DNA from: Embleya scabrispora DSM 41855
GTDB taxonomy: Bacteria; Actinomycetota; Actinomycetes; Streptomycetales; Streptomycetaceae
Assembly: GCF_000372745.1 (NCBI RefSeq)
Contig: NZ_KB889666.1
Coordinates: forward strand, 1-64,000
Length of the DNA: 64,000 nt
Direction of reading: 5' to 3'
The notes under the pieces: generated by a model
Seen by the model: the letters and a program-made list of their open reading frames with translations, nothing else
What the model was told of the DNA's origin: nothing
Databases searched by the model: none
Made by a program: the position numbers and the translations under genes
In this document: piece by piece, positions 7,982-16,662 of the stretch
How the letters are laid out: every line of letters starts with the position of its first letter
Numbering within the stretch: position 1 is the stretch's first letter

Positions 7982-10309
7982 TCATCGCCGGGGAGGCGTT
8001 GTCGAAGCCCCCCACGCCTGGGGCACCTCATTCATCGTGAAGTCGAGGTGTCCGCCGCGTATCAGCGCCTCGTGGCTCACGAACGGCTTGTTGATGCTGT
8101 CTCCGTTCAGCTTGACCGCTTGCACGTAGGCGCGGGACTTCGCGTGGGAGGCCGAGATGACCAGCGGGCGACGCGCCCCGGGCAGGTCCAGGGTGACCTT
8201 GTCGAACAAGGGGCTGCCCACGGCGTAGTTCCCCGAGGCGGGGTTGACCGGGTAGAAGCCCATGACGGAGAACAGGTACCAGGACGACATCTGACCGCAG
8301 TCCTCGTTGCCGGGCAGTCCGTCAGGGGCATGGCGGTAGCTGCCCTCGGCGGTCTGCCGCACCAACTCCTGGGTACGCCACGGCCGGCCCGAGTAGTCGT
8401 ACAGGTAGGGGATGTGGTGGCTCGGTTCGTTGGTGTGGTTGTTGTGGCCCCCGGCGAAGTACCCGTCGAGCCATGAGGCGAACTTGTCGTTTCCTCCCTT
8501 GAGGGCGATAAGGCCTGGGACATCGTGAATGACGTCGTTGGTGTAGACCCACTCGTCGCCCTCGGTCCAACCGCCGTCGGCCCAGGTTCCGTCGAGGTTG
8601 CGCGCCTGCATGAAGCCGGTCGCGGCGTTGTACTGGGTCTTGTAGTTCTCGCTGCGCTTGAGGAAGTACGCGGCGTCGTCGGGCTTGCCCACGGCTTTGG
8701 CGACCTGCGAGACGGCGTAGTCGCCGTAGGCGAAGTCCAGGGTCCTGGTTCCGGCTTCGGCGGTGCGGTCGGCCGCGACCCAGCCGTTCTGCATGTACCA
8801 GGTCAGTCCGGCCCGGGCTTCGACGGCCGTGGCCATCTCGCGGTCTTCGTAACGCTGTTGGGTGTCCTTGTCCGGGGGCGTCATGGCGTTCTTGCGGACC
8901 GCCTGGTAGGCGAGGTTACGGTCGAAGCCGTGGAAGCCCTTGACGACGGCCTCCGCGATCACCGAGTCGGCGCCGCTGCCCTCCATGATGTTGGTCTCGG
9001 TGATGTTCTTCCACAGCGGCAGCCAGCCGCCCTGCTGGTAGTCCTGCAGCATGGAGGTGACCATGTCGTCGATGCGCTCGGGGGCGAACAGGGTGAGGAA
9101 CGTGTTCTGCGCCCGGAAGGTGTCCCACAGCGAGTATCCGGTGTAGCTGACACCCTTGTGGACCTTGTCGTCGTAGGCGCTGTAGTAGCGACCGTTCTCG
9201 GACATCTCCGACGGGTACTGCAGTGCGTGGTACATGGCGGTGTAAAAGGTCGCGAGCTGATCGGGCGTGCCACCGCCGATGCGAACCCGGTCGAGCTTGT
9301 CCGCCCACGCAGCTTTGGTCTTGGCCACGGTCGCGTCGAAGCCCGCCCGGTCGGGGGCCTCGTTCTCGAGGTTGGCCCGCGCCTGGTCCACCGAGATGAA
9401 CGAGGTTGCGATCCGCACGGTGACGGTCACGGCGCCGGCGGGGAAACGCACATAACCCGAGACGCTCCGGTCCGTACGGTCGGACTGACCCTCATGCTGC
9501 GTCGCGCCGGTCGCCGTGCCATGGGTGTCGAAGGCGGTGTCGAAGCGCGCCACGAAGTAGCCCTTGAATCCCGGCGCCTTGAACGGGCCGAGATTGCTGT
9601 CCTGACGGTCGGGGTTGTAGCCGGTGATCTCCCGTTTGGTGGGGTCGATGTGCACCTGACCGGTGATGCCGGATCGCGTCGCCTGCACGACGAAGTTGGC
9701 CGGCACACCGCTGGGGTAGGTCATCCGCAGAAAGCCGATGCGGGACGTGCCGGTGAGTTCCGTGCGCAGCGTCTGCCCGGGCGTCGGGTGCATGTTCACG
9801 GTGTACTTCTCGGGCGAGGCCGTCTCGTCGCCGTGGCTGTAGGGCAGGGCCCGGTCCTCCTCGGCCGTCTTGACGGTACCGACTCCGGGCATGCCGACCA
9901 CGTATCCGGAGTCCCCCATCCAGATCGCGGGTTGGTGCGTGCCGATGAACCCGGTCATCTTCGGATCGTTGAGGCGGTACGGGAGTCTGCTGACGTAGTT
10001 GGTGCGCGTCATCGGTGACCACCGCGTCATCGCGAACGGAGGTGCCGCACTCGGGATCATGCCCCCGTACTCGGTGCCGCTGTCACCCGTCGTCCCGATG
10101 AACGGGTCCACCTTGCCCACGTTCGAGTTCTGTCGGTCACGCAGGCGTTCGGTACCCGCAGGGGAGGCCGCCCGCGTCGGGGGAAGCAGTGCCGCTGGCA
10201 ACGCGATGAGGATCAGGGCTGCCCACCACGACGGCGCCCGCCCGCGCGACGCCACGGGCGAAGCGGGAGCCGTCGATTGGCGCCGAACCCGGCCCATGCG
10301 GATACGCAT
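7982..10309 (-). CDS. Secreted GH92 family alpha-1,2-mannosidase
   Basis: 775-residue glycoside hydrolase family 92 exo-alpha-mannosidase, probably acting on mannose-rich glycans outside the cell. The ATG at 10309 is chosen because GGAGG lies just upstream and a signal peptide follows (MRIRMGRVRRQ, then WWAALILIALPAALLP). Family landmarks in order are VDPFIGTTGDSGTEYGGMIP near the N-terminus, YSLWDTFRAQNTFLTLF, GGWLPLWKNITETNIMEGSG, and GNEDCGQMSSWYLFSVMGFY carrying the catalytic acid region, then the C-terminal beta domain. An in-frame extension to 10513 is unlikely because it would put the signal peptide internal. Phospholipase C lies downstream on the same strand. Confidence 0.93.
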   Translation of the reverse strand: MRIRMGRVRRQSTAPASPVASRGRAPSWWAALILIALPAALLPPTRAASPAGTERLRDRQNSNVGKVDPFIGTTGDSGTEYGGMIPSAAPPFAMTRWSPMTRTNYVSRLPYRLNDPKMTGFIGTHQPAIWMGDSGYVVGMPGVGTVKTAEEDRALPYSHGDETASPEKYTVNMHPTPGQTLRTELTGTSRIGFLRMTYPSGVPANFVVQATRSGITGQVHIDPTKREITGYNPDRQDSNLGPFKAPGFKGYFVARFDTAFDTHGTATGATQHEGQSDRTDRSVSGYVRFPAGAVTVTVRIATSFISVDQARANLENEAPDRAGFDATVAKTKAAWADKLDRVRIGGGTPDQLATFYTAMYHALQYPSEMSENGRYYSAYDDKVHKGVSYTGYSLWDTFRAQNTFLTLFAPERIDDMVTSMLQDYQQGGWLPLWKNITETNIMEGSGADSVIAEAVVKGFHGFDRNLAYQAVRKNAMTPPDKDTQQRYEDREMATAVEARAGLTWYMQNGWVAADRTAEAGTRTLDFAYGDYAVSQVAKAVGKPDDAAYFLKRSENYKTQYNAATGFMQARNLDGTWADGGWTEGDEWVYTNDVIHDVPGLIALKGGNDKFASWLDGYFAGGHNNHTNEPSHHIPYLYDYSGRPWRTQELVRQTAEGSYRHAPDGLPGNEDCGQMSSWYLFSVMGFYPVNPASGNYAVGSPLFDKVTLDLPGARRPLVISASHAKSRAYVQAVKLNGDSINKPFVSHEALIRGGHLDFTMNEVPQAWGASTTPPRR

Positions 10310-10354
10310 CTTGCCTCCACATACGGAGAGGATGGGAAACGGTGCATGGCAAGT

Positions 10355-10652
10355 GGTGACAACGGTGTGGCGTCCGAAGCGCGTCGTCCCCAACCCCGGC
10401 GCGCCCAGGACGTGGCGGCGAGCGCGATGACGACCAGCCACGGCAGCCCAGCAGACGCCCGTCGCCGACGGCTCCGGTGAGTTTCGTCGGTACGCCGCGA
10501 ACGTCCTGGCCATCCGTCGTGACCGGAGCCGGGCGCCATGCCGAGACTGCCCAGGGTGATGATGAGCGCGGGCACCCGCGCCTTGGCGATGAGGAACCCG
10601 TTGATCGGCCCCACGTGGCGCCTGCGGCGAGCCCGGCGAGAAGCCCGACCAT
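10355..10652 (-). pseudogene. Remnant of a sugar ABC transporter permease (RbsC/XylH type)
   Basis: Two minus-strand frames give pieces of a ribose/rhamnose-type permease: VGLLAGLAAGA, then after a shift PINGFLIAKARVPALIITLG and SLGM, then DVRGVPTKLTGAVGDGRLLG and LPWLVVIALA. These are the substrate-pathway helices of this permease family, in the right order, but frameshifted and truncated at both ends. No ATPase or binding-protein gene remains beside it. Confidence 0.7.
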
Positions 10653-10747
10653 TATTCGATCCCCATCCCGCTTCGGCCCCGGCGATGCCGGACCGCAGCA
10701 GGACGCGGGGCCGGAGAGTGGTGGATGATCATACGGAAGCCTTCAAT

Positions 10748-10762
10748 ATGAGTAGTACTCAT
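10748..10762. promoter_or_regulatory. 15-bp palindrome ATGAGTA-G-TACTCAT
   Basis: A perfect inverted repeat with 7-bp arms and one central base, inside a locally AT-rich stretch (CAATATGAGTAGTACTCATG) upstream of the permease remnant. It looks like a repressor operator, and may be the orphaned control site of the lost sugar-transport operon. No intact regulator gene adjoins it. Confidence 0.35.
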
Positions 10763-11198
10763 GTTTCGTCCATATGTTAGGGACACGTGCCCACGACGCC
10801 AACCCTTGACGGGGGCTGTCATCGGAATGTGGGGAGACCGCGGCGATACTGCCGGCAACCGTGACGAGGCGCTCACTCGTGTCGGCGGCGAACGACCGGT
10901 CGGACTGGGGGCGTCCGGGCCCTGCGCACAGGGGGCTGCTTGGTCGGTGCGCACCGCGCCCCACCAGCCGCGTTCCGGGCCGTCACGCCCTTGGGCGCCT
11001 GTGCACCCCCAACGCCACGGACCGTGATGTCGCGCCGCCACGATGTCCCTGCCCGCCTTGGCACCCCGGCCGAACGCACTCCGGGTGGGTCACGCCAGGT
11101 GGGCAGGGTGCTGTCATTCCGCCGTGCCCTGTTGCCGCTCGGCCATGGCGCGCCGGCTGGAGGCTGCCGCGCCTACTCCGCTGTCGACGAGTACCGGG
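10763..11198. other. Non-coding stretch between remnants and phosphatase gene
   Basis: About 440 bp with only short arginine-rich frames on both strands, no convincing ribosome-binding site and no recognised domain. It lies downstream of the stop of the minus-strand phosphatase gene. I see nothing specific in it. Confidence 0.4.
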
Positions 11199-13691
11199 TC
11201 ACGATGCCGTTGTGTCGGCTGAGGGAAGGTTCTGCTCCGCCCAGATGATCTTCCCCGCGCCCGTGTAGCGGGTTCCCCATCGCCGGCTGAGGTGTGCGAC
11301 GAGGAACAGACCCCGGCCGCCCTCGTCGGTCGTACGGGCATGCCGCAGACGCGGAGACGTGTTGCTGCTGTCCGAAACTTCACAGATGAGGGCGTCGTCA
11401 AGGATGAGGCGCAGGCGAATGGGCCCGCCACCGTAGCGCATGGCGTTGGTGATCAGTTCGCTGACGATCAGTTCCGTGGTGAAGAACAGGTCCTCCAAGC
11501 CCCATGACACGAGCTGATCATGTACGAGTCTCCGGGCGCCTGCGACGGCAGCCGGATCGCTCGGCATATCCCACGTGACAACCAGGCCGAGACCAAGGGC
11601 ATGGGTACGCGCTACGAGCAGCGCGACGTCATCGGACAGCGGCCCCGACACAAGAGCGCTGATCACGGCGTCGCAGATGCCTTCGGGATGCGTGTCATGC
11701 TCAGCGAGGACAGCGGCCAAGCGAGCCATTCCCTCATCGATGTCCTGATCACGGGTTCGGACGAGCCCGTCGGTGTACAGGGCGAGCACGCTGCCCTCGG
11801 GGAGTTCGAACTCGGCGGACTCGAAAGGCAGCGCCCCAAGGCCCAGCGGCGGCCCGGCAGCGAGGTCGGGAAAGGACACCGCCCCGTCCGGGCTGACCAC
11901 AGCGGGGGGCAGGTGCCCGGCCCGCGCCATCGTGCAGCACCGGCTGACCGGGTCGTAGACCACGTACAAACACGTTGCGCCCGTGGCCGCGGCAGCCACC
12001 GTCTGTGTCTCATCCCCCCCGACCGCGTCCTCCGTTCCCTGCAACTCGAGAACGAAGTCGTCCAAATGGGCCAAGACCTCCTCCGCAGGAACTTCCAGAG
12101 TGGCCAACATGTGAACAGTTGTTCGAATACGTCCCATGGCCACGGCGGCGTGGTAGCCGTGCCCAACGACATCGCCGACGACCAGCGCCACGCGGGCCCC
12201 GGACAGCGGGATCATGTCGAACCAGTCACTTCCCAGCCCATGGCTGGCCACCGCCGGGAGGTAGCGCGATGCCACTTCCAGGGCGGGGCGCTCGAACAGG
12301 ACACGCGGCATCAGGCTGCGCTGAAGGACCGTAGCCGCCGTCTGCTCACGGGTGAACCGTCGCGCGTTGTCCACGCATACTCCAGCACGCGCGACGAGCT
12401 CCTCGGCGAGGAGAACGTCGTCCTCCTCGAACCGGTCCGGAGAGCGCCAGCGTGCAAAGCACACCACTCCCAGCGTCACGCCGCGGGCCCGCAGTGGTAC
12501 GGCCATCACCGAGTGCGGCCGCAGCGCGCCGACCTTCGACCACGGGTCCTCGGCGGCCGACGCCGCCGTGACCGTTTCCAGGACGGCCCTGTCCTCAGCC
12601 AGGGTACGGGCTGCGAGCGAACCCAGCGGGTGGCGGATCGCCTCTCCGATCCGTACGCGGGCCTCCGGGTAGTCCCCGGAGACCGACCGCATCGCCGCCC
12701 GATACATGTCTGGGATGTCGTCGGCTCGGCCGGGAGCAGGCTCGACACCTTCCGGAACCGTATACAGCAGGTCGATCGCGGCAAAGTCGGCCAAGCGGGG
12801 AACCGCGACATCGGCCAGTTCCTGAGCAGTCCGTGTGACATCCAGAGTGCTACCAATCCGCGCGCTGGCCTCGTTGAGCAGCACCAAACGCTCCCGAGCC
12901 CGCCAGCGGTCCGTGATGTCGCTGGTGATGTACCACACCCCGTGAACTCTGCCCGCTTGGTCCTCAAGCCGGAAGAACGACATGCGGTACACGTACTCAC
13001 GGGAGTCCTTCGTCGGTACGCGGCCACGGAACTCGTAGTCCAGAATCGGAACGCCGGACTCAAGCACCCGCCGCACCCGCGTCTCAACCCCCCGAACATC
13101 CACGTGCGGGACCGCCTCCGCAATGTGCAGGCCGAGCCGCCGAGCGCGAGGGATGGCGCCTCCGTATTCCAGCGCATCGTTGACCCAGACGTAGCGCAGG
13201 TCCGTGTCGAGCACCGCCACGCCGATGGGGGAGCCGACAACGAAGGGCTCGAACATCATCTGGCTGAGCGTCGAGGCCGACTTGCGCTCGTCATCTTCGG
13301 CAGACACCAGCCAGCAGGTACGCCCGGTGGTGTCGAGCAGCGGGGATGCCAGCACGGCCCGTTCCAGACGTCCGCCGTCTCGGTGGCGGAGCGGCACAGT
13401 ACCGCCCCAACTACTACGCGCCCTATGCTCTTTGGCCATTCGGAGCACCCCTCGAGCGTCCCCCGCCAAAAGCGCAGCGGCCGGCCGATTCAGGATCTCT
13501 TGGGGCGCATAACCGAGAAGCTGCTGCGCAGCCAGGCTCCACGCGATGACCGTACCTCGAGGATCCAGCACTGCTGCCGCCACGCCTGCCACGTCAAAGG
13601 GCCGTGCCATCTCCCCCGCCGGCCCCGTGCCTCTCGCCGCCGACTCTTCCGGTCCGTATTCAGCGCGAGGGCGGTCATGTGGGTTGCACAC
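11199..13691 (-). CDS. PAS-PAS-GAF-SpoIIE phosphatase with C-terminal ATPase/anti-sigma domain
   Basis: 830-residue cytoplasmic signalling protein. In order: a PAS domain (about 28-130; VAAAVLDPRGTVIAWSLAAQ), a second PAS (about 150-270; GVAVLDTDLRYVWVNDALEY), a GAF domain (about 280-450), a PPM/SpoIIE Ser phosphatase (about 460-690; GLGSDWFDMIPL, VVGDVVGHGYHAAVAMG, LALYTDGLV, SDDVALLVAR), and a HATPase_c anti-sigma-like domain (about 710-830; ELIVSELITNAMRYG, DEGGRGLFLV). The usual GGDWYD metal motif is GSDWFD here. Such proteins set the phosphorylation of anti-anti-sigma factors. The GTG start has AAGGTGG upstream. A later start at Met28 is possible. Confidence 0.9.
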   Translation of the reverse strand: MCNPHDRPRAEYGPEESAARGTGPAGEMARPFDVAGVAAAVLDPRGTVIAWSLAAQQLLGYAPQEILNRPAAALLAGDARGVLRMAKEHRARSSWGGTVPLRHRDGGRLERAVLASPLLDTTGRTCWLVSAEDDERKSASTLSQMMFEPFVVGSPIGVAVLDTDLRYVWVNDALEYGGAIPRARRLGLHIAEAVPHVDVRGVETRVRRVLESGVPILDYEFRGRVPTKDSREYVYRMSFFRLEDQAGRVHGVWYITSDITDRWRARERLVLLNEASARIGSTLDVTRTAQELADVAVPRLADFAAIDLLYTVPEGVEPAPGRADDIPDMYRAAMRSVSGDYPEARVRIGEAIRHPLGSLAARTLAEDRAVLETVTAASAAEDPWSKVGALRPHSVMAVPLRARGVTLGVVCFARWRSPDRFEEDDVLLAEELVARAGVCVDNARRFTREQTAATVLQRSLMPRVLFERPALEVASRYLPAVASHGLGSDWFDMIPLSGARVALVVGDVVGHGYHAAVAMGRIRTTVHMLATLEVPAEEVLAHLDDFVLELQGTEDAVGGDETQTVAAAATGATCLYVVYDPVSRCCTMARAGHLPPAVVSPDGAVSFPDLAAGPPLGLGALPFESAEFELPEGSVLALYTDGLVRTRDQDIDEGMARLAAVLAEHDTHPEGICDAVISALVSGPLSDDVALLVARTHALGLGLVVTWDMPSDPAAVAGARRLVHDQLVSWGLEDLFFTTELIVSELITNAMRYGGGPIRLRLILDDALICEVSDSSNTSPRLRHARTTDEGGRGLFLVAHLSRRWGTRYTGAGKIIWAEQNLPSADTTAS

Positions 13692-13727
13692 ATTTCCACC
13701 TTAACAGCCAGTAGATTAGCGAACCCA

Positions 13728-13870
13728 TCATCGGCCAGGAGCCCACACGAACAAGGGCAGCAGGTGTTCGTGGACGACGTCCACCACGTCCTGACCGGTG
13801 ACTGCCGAGGCGAGTGCCATGGTCGTCGCGGCGATTCGCTCGGTGCGGTCCACGGCCACTTCGCGCGTTT
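13728..13870 (-). pseudogene. GAF-domain start of another phosphatase-type gene, truncated
   Basis: A minus-strand frame reads REVAVDRTERIAATTMALAS, then AVTGQDVVDVVHEHLLPLF, and stops. This is the helix that opens a GAF domain in actinobacterial SpoIIE-type phosphatases. The rest of that domain and everything downstream is missing. It lies immediately upstream of the intact phosphatase gene, suggesting a lost or recombined paralogue. Confidence 0.5.
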
Positions 13871-14334
13871 GATCCCGCGGCATTCGACTGGGGCGGGCGC
13901 CGGTGGAGGCGACGATGGAGACGGCCAGTCCCCCTGGATCACCGAACTGATGCACAACGCCGGCGACGCCACCTACGAAGGGGAGTTCCGCAAGGAGATC
14001 GCTCGGGCGGAACCGGAGCGCCGGTTCACCTCGCCCACGGCGAGCCGTCTCTTCGGCGAACTCAGCGCCGGACTGCTCTGAGCAACAGCCTCGGGCGCAC
14101 CCCACGGAGTCCCTGGAGCCGGTGACTCACCGGCTCCAGGGCCGCTGGAGCAGCCGACCCCCGTGCCGACCGATGCCCCCATCACCCGGGCGCAGAGCCG
14201 AGAAGAAGTCCGCAGACAAGGCATTTCCCCGGCATATCCCCACGACCTCGCGGCCGCCTTGGCGCCGAGCGCACAGGCGGGCGCAAGCACGCCCGCACAT
14301 GGCCGTCGCCGACGCCCCATTGTGCCCGTGCCCG
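13871..14334. other. Non-coding stretch, one unassigned short frame
   Basis: A forward frame from about 13938 to 14081 encodes ITELMHNAGDATYEGEFRKE and ends LFGELSAGLL; it has no ribosome-binding site and no family match I recognise, and may be the 3' end of a lost gene. The remainder shows only composition-driven frames. Confidence 0.3.
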
Positions 14335-14460
14335 GGCCGCGTTGCCGATCCCCATCCGACGTTGCAGCCGTCCGAAATCCGGCCGGCCCGTCTTGTCCAG
14401 GGCGACCACCTCCCCGTCCAACACCACCGCTCTTCCGCCCAACTGCGTACCCGGCGCTAA
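14335..14460 (-). pseudogene. Fragment of an ATP-dependent DNA ligase (LigD-type)
   Basis: The minus-strand frame reads LGGRAVVLDGEVVALDKTGR, then PDFGRLQRRM, the conserved stretch just after the adenylated lysine of ATP-dependent DNA ligases in actinobacteria. Neither the KYDG nucleophile motif nor the rest of the gene is present. Confidence 0.65.
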
Positions 14461-14553
14461 GAGGTCCTACTTAAGCCGGACCATCCACCTCTCACGCACG
14501 AACCCGCTGTTTCCCCCGGAATCGCAGCCTCCGCGTGTGGCGTTCCCTGCCGG

Positions 14554-15663
14554 TCATCGTCGGCGTAGTTCGTTCACCGTCGTGGTGACCTCGTCCAGCA
14601 CCGCCGGGATCGGCGTGACACCGAGGCCGGGACCCGTCGGTACTGTCAGGTGCCCGTCCCGCAGGACGAAAGGCTCGGTGATGTCGGTGGCGAAGTATCG
14701 GTCCGAGGCCGAGATATCCCCCGGCAGCGTGAAGTTCGGCAGCGCGGCCAGTGCCGCGTTCCCGGCTCGACCCAGCCCGGTTTCGAGCATTCCGCCGCAC
14801 CACACCGGAATGCCGGAGGCGGCGCAGACGTCGTGGATCCGACGGGCCTCGAGGTAGCCGCCGACGCGCCCGGGTTTGACGTTGACGATGTGGCAGGCGC
14901 CCAGCGCGATGGCGTCGGCGGCCGAGCGGGCCGAGACCACGGATTCGTCGAGACAGATCGGGGTGTGCAGACTCCGCGCGAGGGCGGCGTGTCCGAGCAG
15001 GTCCTCTTCGTCGAGCGGTTGCTCGATCAACTGGAGGTCGAAGGAGTCGAGTCGGGCGAGGTGTCGGGTGTCGGCACGCGTGTAGGCGGCGTTTGCGTCG
15101 ACCTGTAGGAGTGTGTCGTCACCGAAGCGCTCACGGACCGCGCGAACCGGCGCGATGTCCCAGCCGGGTTCGATCTTGAGCTTGATCCGTCGGTAGCCCT
15201 GCGCCAGGTAGCCTGCCACGGCGTCGATCAGCTCCGGCAGCGAGTCCATGATTCCGACCGATACCCCGCTGGGGACGCGGTCGGCGACGGCGCCCAGACC
15301 GGCCGCGAACGACCTGCCGTAGGACCGCAGTTCGGCGTCCAGGACCGCCATTTCGAGTGCGGCCTTCGCCATGCGATGGCCTTTGACCGCGGCGACCAGG
15401 GGCGCCAGGGTACGAGCGGTCACGGACTCGGCCGCCAGCAGTGGGGGCACCAGATGCCGCAGGAGGACGTCTTCGGCGCCCTCGACGTACTCCGAGGAAT
15501 AGTCGGGTTCGGCCCCGGCGACGCACTCGCCCCATCCCTCGGCGTCCGCTGTGAACACCTGCACCACCAGCGCCGAGCGCTCGTATTCGATGCCCAGGGA
15601 CGTGCGGAAGGGGGTGATCAGGGGCAGGGAGATGCGTCGAAGGCGGACGTGCTCGATCCTCAT
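14554..15663 (-). CDS. N-acylamino acid racemase / o-succinylbenzoate synthase (enolase superfamily)
   Basis: 369-residue enolase-superfamily enzyme, very close in motif layout to the Amycolatopsis N-acylamino acid racemase. It has the capping-domain motif EGWGECVA, SSEYVEGAEDVL, and KGHRMAKAALEMAVLDAELR. The first catalytic lysine lies in RIKLKIEPGWD. The metal ligands are in QVDANAAY, LIEQPLDEEDLL and CLDESVVSA, and the second catalytic lysine is in NVKPGRVGG. N-succinylamino acid racemization or menaquinone OSBS activity are both possible. The ATG overlaps the stop of the upstream acetyltransferase-like gene. That partner is the known companion of the racemase branch, and the pair lies head-to-head with an NRPS operon, so racemization of an N-acylated building block is the better guess. 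Confidence 0.88.
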   Translation of the reverse strand: MRIEHVRLRRISLPLITPFRTSLGIEYERSALVVQVFTADAEGWGECVAGAEPDYSSEYVEGAEDVLLRHLVPPLLAAESVTARTLAPLVAAVKGHRMAKAALEMAVLDAELRSYGRSFAAGLGAVADRVPSGVSVGIMDSLPELIDAVAGYLAQGYRRIKLKIEPGWDIAPVRAVRERFGDDTLLQVDANAAYTRADTRHLARLDSFDLQLIEQPLDEEDLLGHAALARSLHTPICLDESVVSARSAADAIALGACHIVNVKPGRVGGYLEARRIHDVCAASGIPVWCGGMLETGLGRAGNAALAALPNFTLPGDISASDRYFATDITEPFVLRDGHLTVPTGPGLGVTPIPAVLDEVTTTVNELRRR

Positions 15664-16538
15664 CGGCCCTCGCCTCGGGTGAGCACGTAACCGCAGGCCG
15701 TCCGGTCGAAGTCGACCAACCGGCCGCCGTCGGCCAACACGGTGCCCAGGGTGTCCCGGAGGGCCAGGCGCCAGTCACGGGCGACGGACGGCCGTCGGGC
15801 ACGGAGAAGGTCGATGTCGGGTGGTACGGCGACCAGGACCGTCGCGTCCCCTGCCCGCCGAGTCACCGGCCGATCGCCGTCGATGTCCAGCAGTGCCCGT
15901 GGGGTCGGCCCGGCGGGCGTGGGCGCGGGCGCGGGCCCGGTGTCCTTGTCGCATGCCGCCATGACCCGCTCGGCGCGCAGATCCCAGTGCAGCATCAGCC
16001 GATCCGACTCGTCGGCGGAGTTGAGCCCGTCCGACAGGGGTCCGTAATAGTCGGGCAGGTACGTGTTCGTCGTGCCGCCGAGTTTGTGCAGATTGAAGTG
16101 GGCGTTGCGGGCGACGAGCGGGTCGAACGTCCAGGTGATGCGATCGACGCCGTGCTCCAGGGCGTGCGCCCGCTGATCCAGCTTGAGCGCGTAGCCGACC
16201 TCGCGTCCGCGGGCGGCGACGTGGACGCCCGCGATGTGGCTATGCATTCCCGGCCGGCCGGGTGGGCTCCACAGGCCGACGCACGCTCCGAGAAGCCGGT
16301 CGTCGCCGTCCGCCTCGTCGAACGCACCCACCACGTAACTCCCCGCGTCCGCCATCGCCTTGACGACGTCGCCGGCGAGTGGCGGGCGGTCCGGATCGGT
16401 CTGCCACACCTCGCAGAGGAAACGCGCACAGGTGTGGCCGTCGGCCGTGGAATCCAACATCCGGATCCGTACGCCGGATTTCTTGCCGGCGCTCGTCGCG
16501 CTCGCTCGTGCCCTGGTTGCCGCAACACCGATGTCCAT
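15660..16538 (-). CDS. GNAT-like predicted acyltransferase (COG3375 type), racemase partner
   Basis: 292-residue protein of the GNAT-fold group encoded next to N-succinylamino-acid racemases. Recognisable stretches are CARFLCEVWQTDPDRPPLAG near the N-terminus, VGAFDEADGDDRLLGACVGL, the acyl-CoA-loop part HSHIAGVHVAARGREVGYAL, ITWTFDPLVARNAHFNLHKL and TNTYLPDYYGP. In characterised systems the partner N-succinylates D-amino acids, which the racemase then inverts. It overlaps the racemase gene by ATGA. The start at 16538 lacks a close ribosome-binding site; translation might begin downstream near residue 26 (VRIRMLDS), where the family usually begins. Confidence 0.75.
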   Translation of the reverse strand: MDIGVAATRARASATSAGKKSGVRIRMLDSTADGHTCARFLCEVWQTDPDRPPLAGDVVKAMADAGSYVVGAFDEADGDDRLLGACVGLWSPPGRPGMHSHIAGVHVAARGREVGYALKLDQRAHALEHGVDRITWTFDPLVARNAHFNLHKLGGTTNTYLPDYYGPLSDGLNSADESDRLMLHWDLRAERVMAACDKDTGPAPAPTPAGPTPRALLDIDGDRPVTRRAGDATVLVAVPPDIDLLRARRPSVARDWRLALRDTLGTVLADGGRLVDFDRTACGYVLTRGEGR

Positions 16539-16662
16539 AACACGCCATTGTCGGCAACTCCGGTGCCCGGTAGGCGAATCGCGATCATCGTTAAGATCAC
16601 CTTCGGGTGAATGCCAACTTCCGGTTACGTCAAATATCCCTGAGGCAACGACCGTTGGGGCC
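16539..16662. promoter_or_regulatory. Divergent intergenic region between racemase pair and NRPS operon
   Basis: 124 bp between two outward-reading operons, with a locally AT-richer core (GTCAAATATCCCTGAGG). It must hold both promoters, but I see no clear -35/-10 pair or inverted repeat. NRPS 1 begins after a weak GTTGGGG ribosome-binding site. Confidence 0.45.

Noticed and set aside
11520-14081. 853-codon forward frame over the SpoIIE phosphatase
   Set aside because: Antisense shadow of the phosphatase. Only its last 45 codons lie outside that gene, and they have no start or recognised family.
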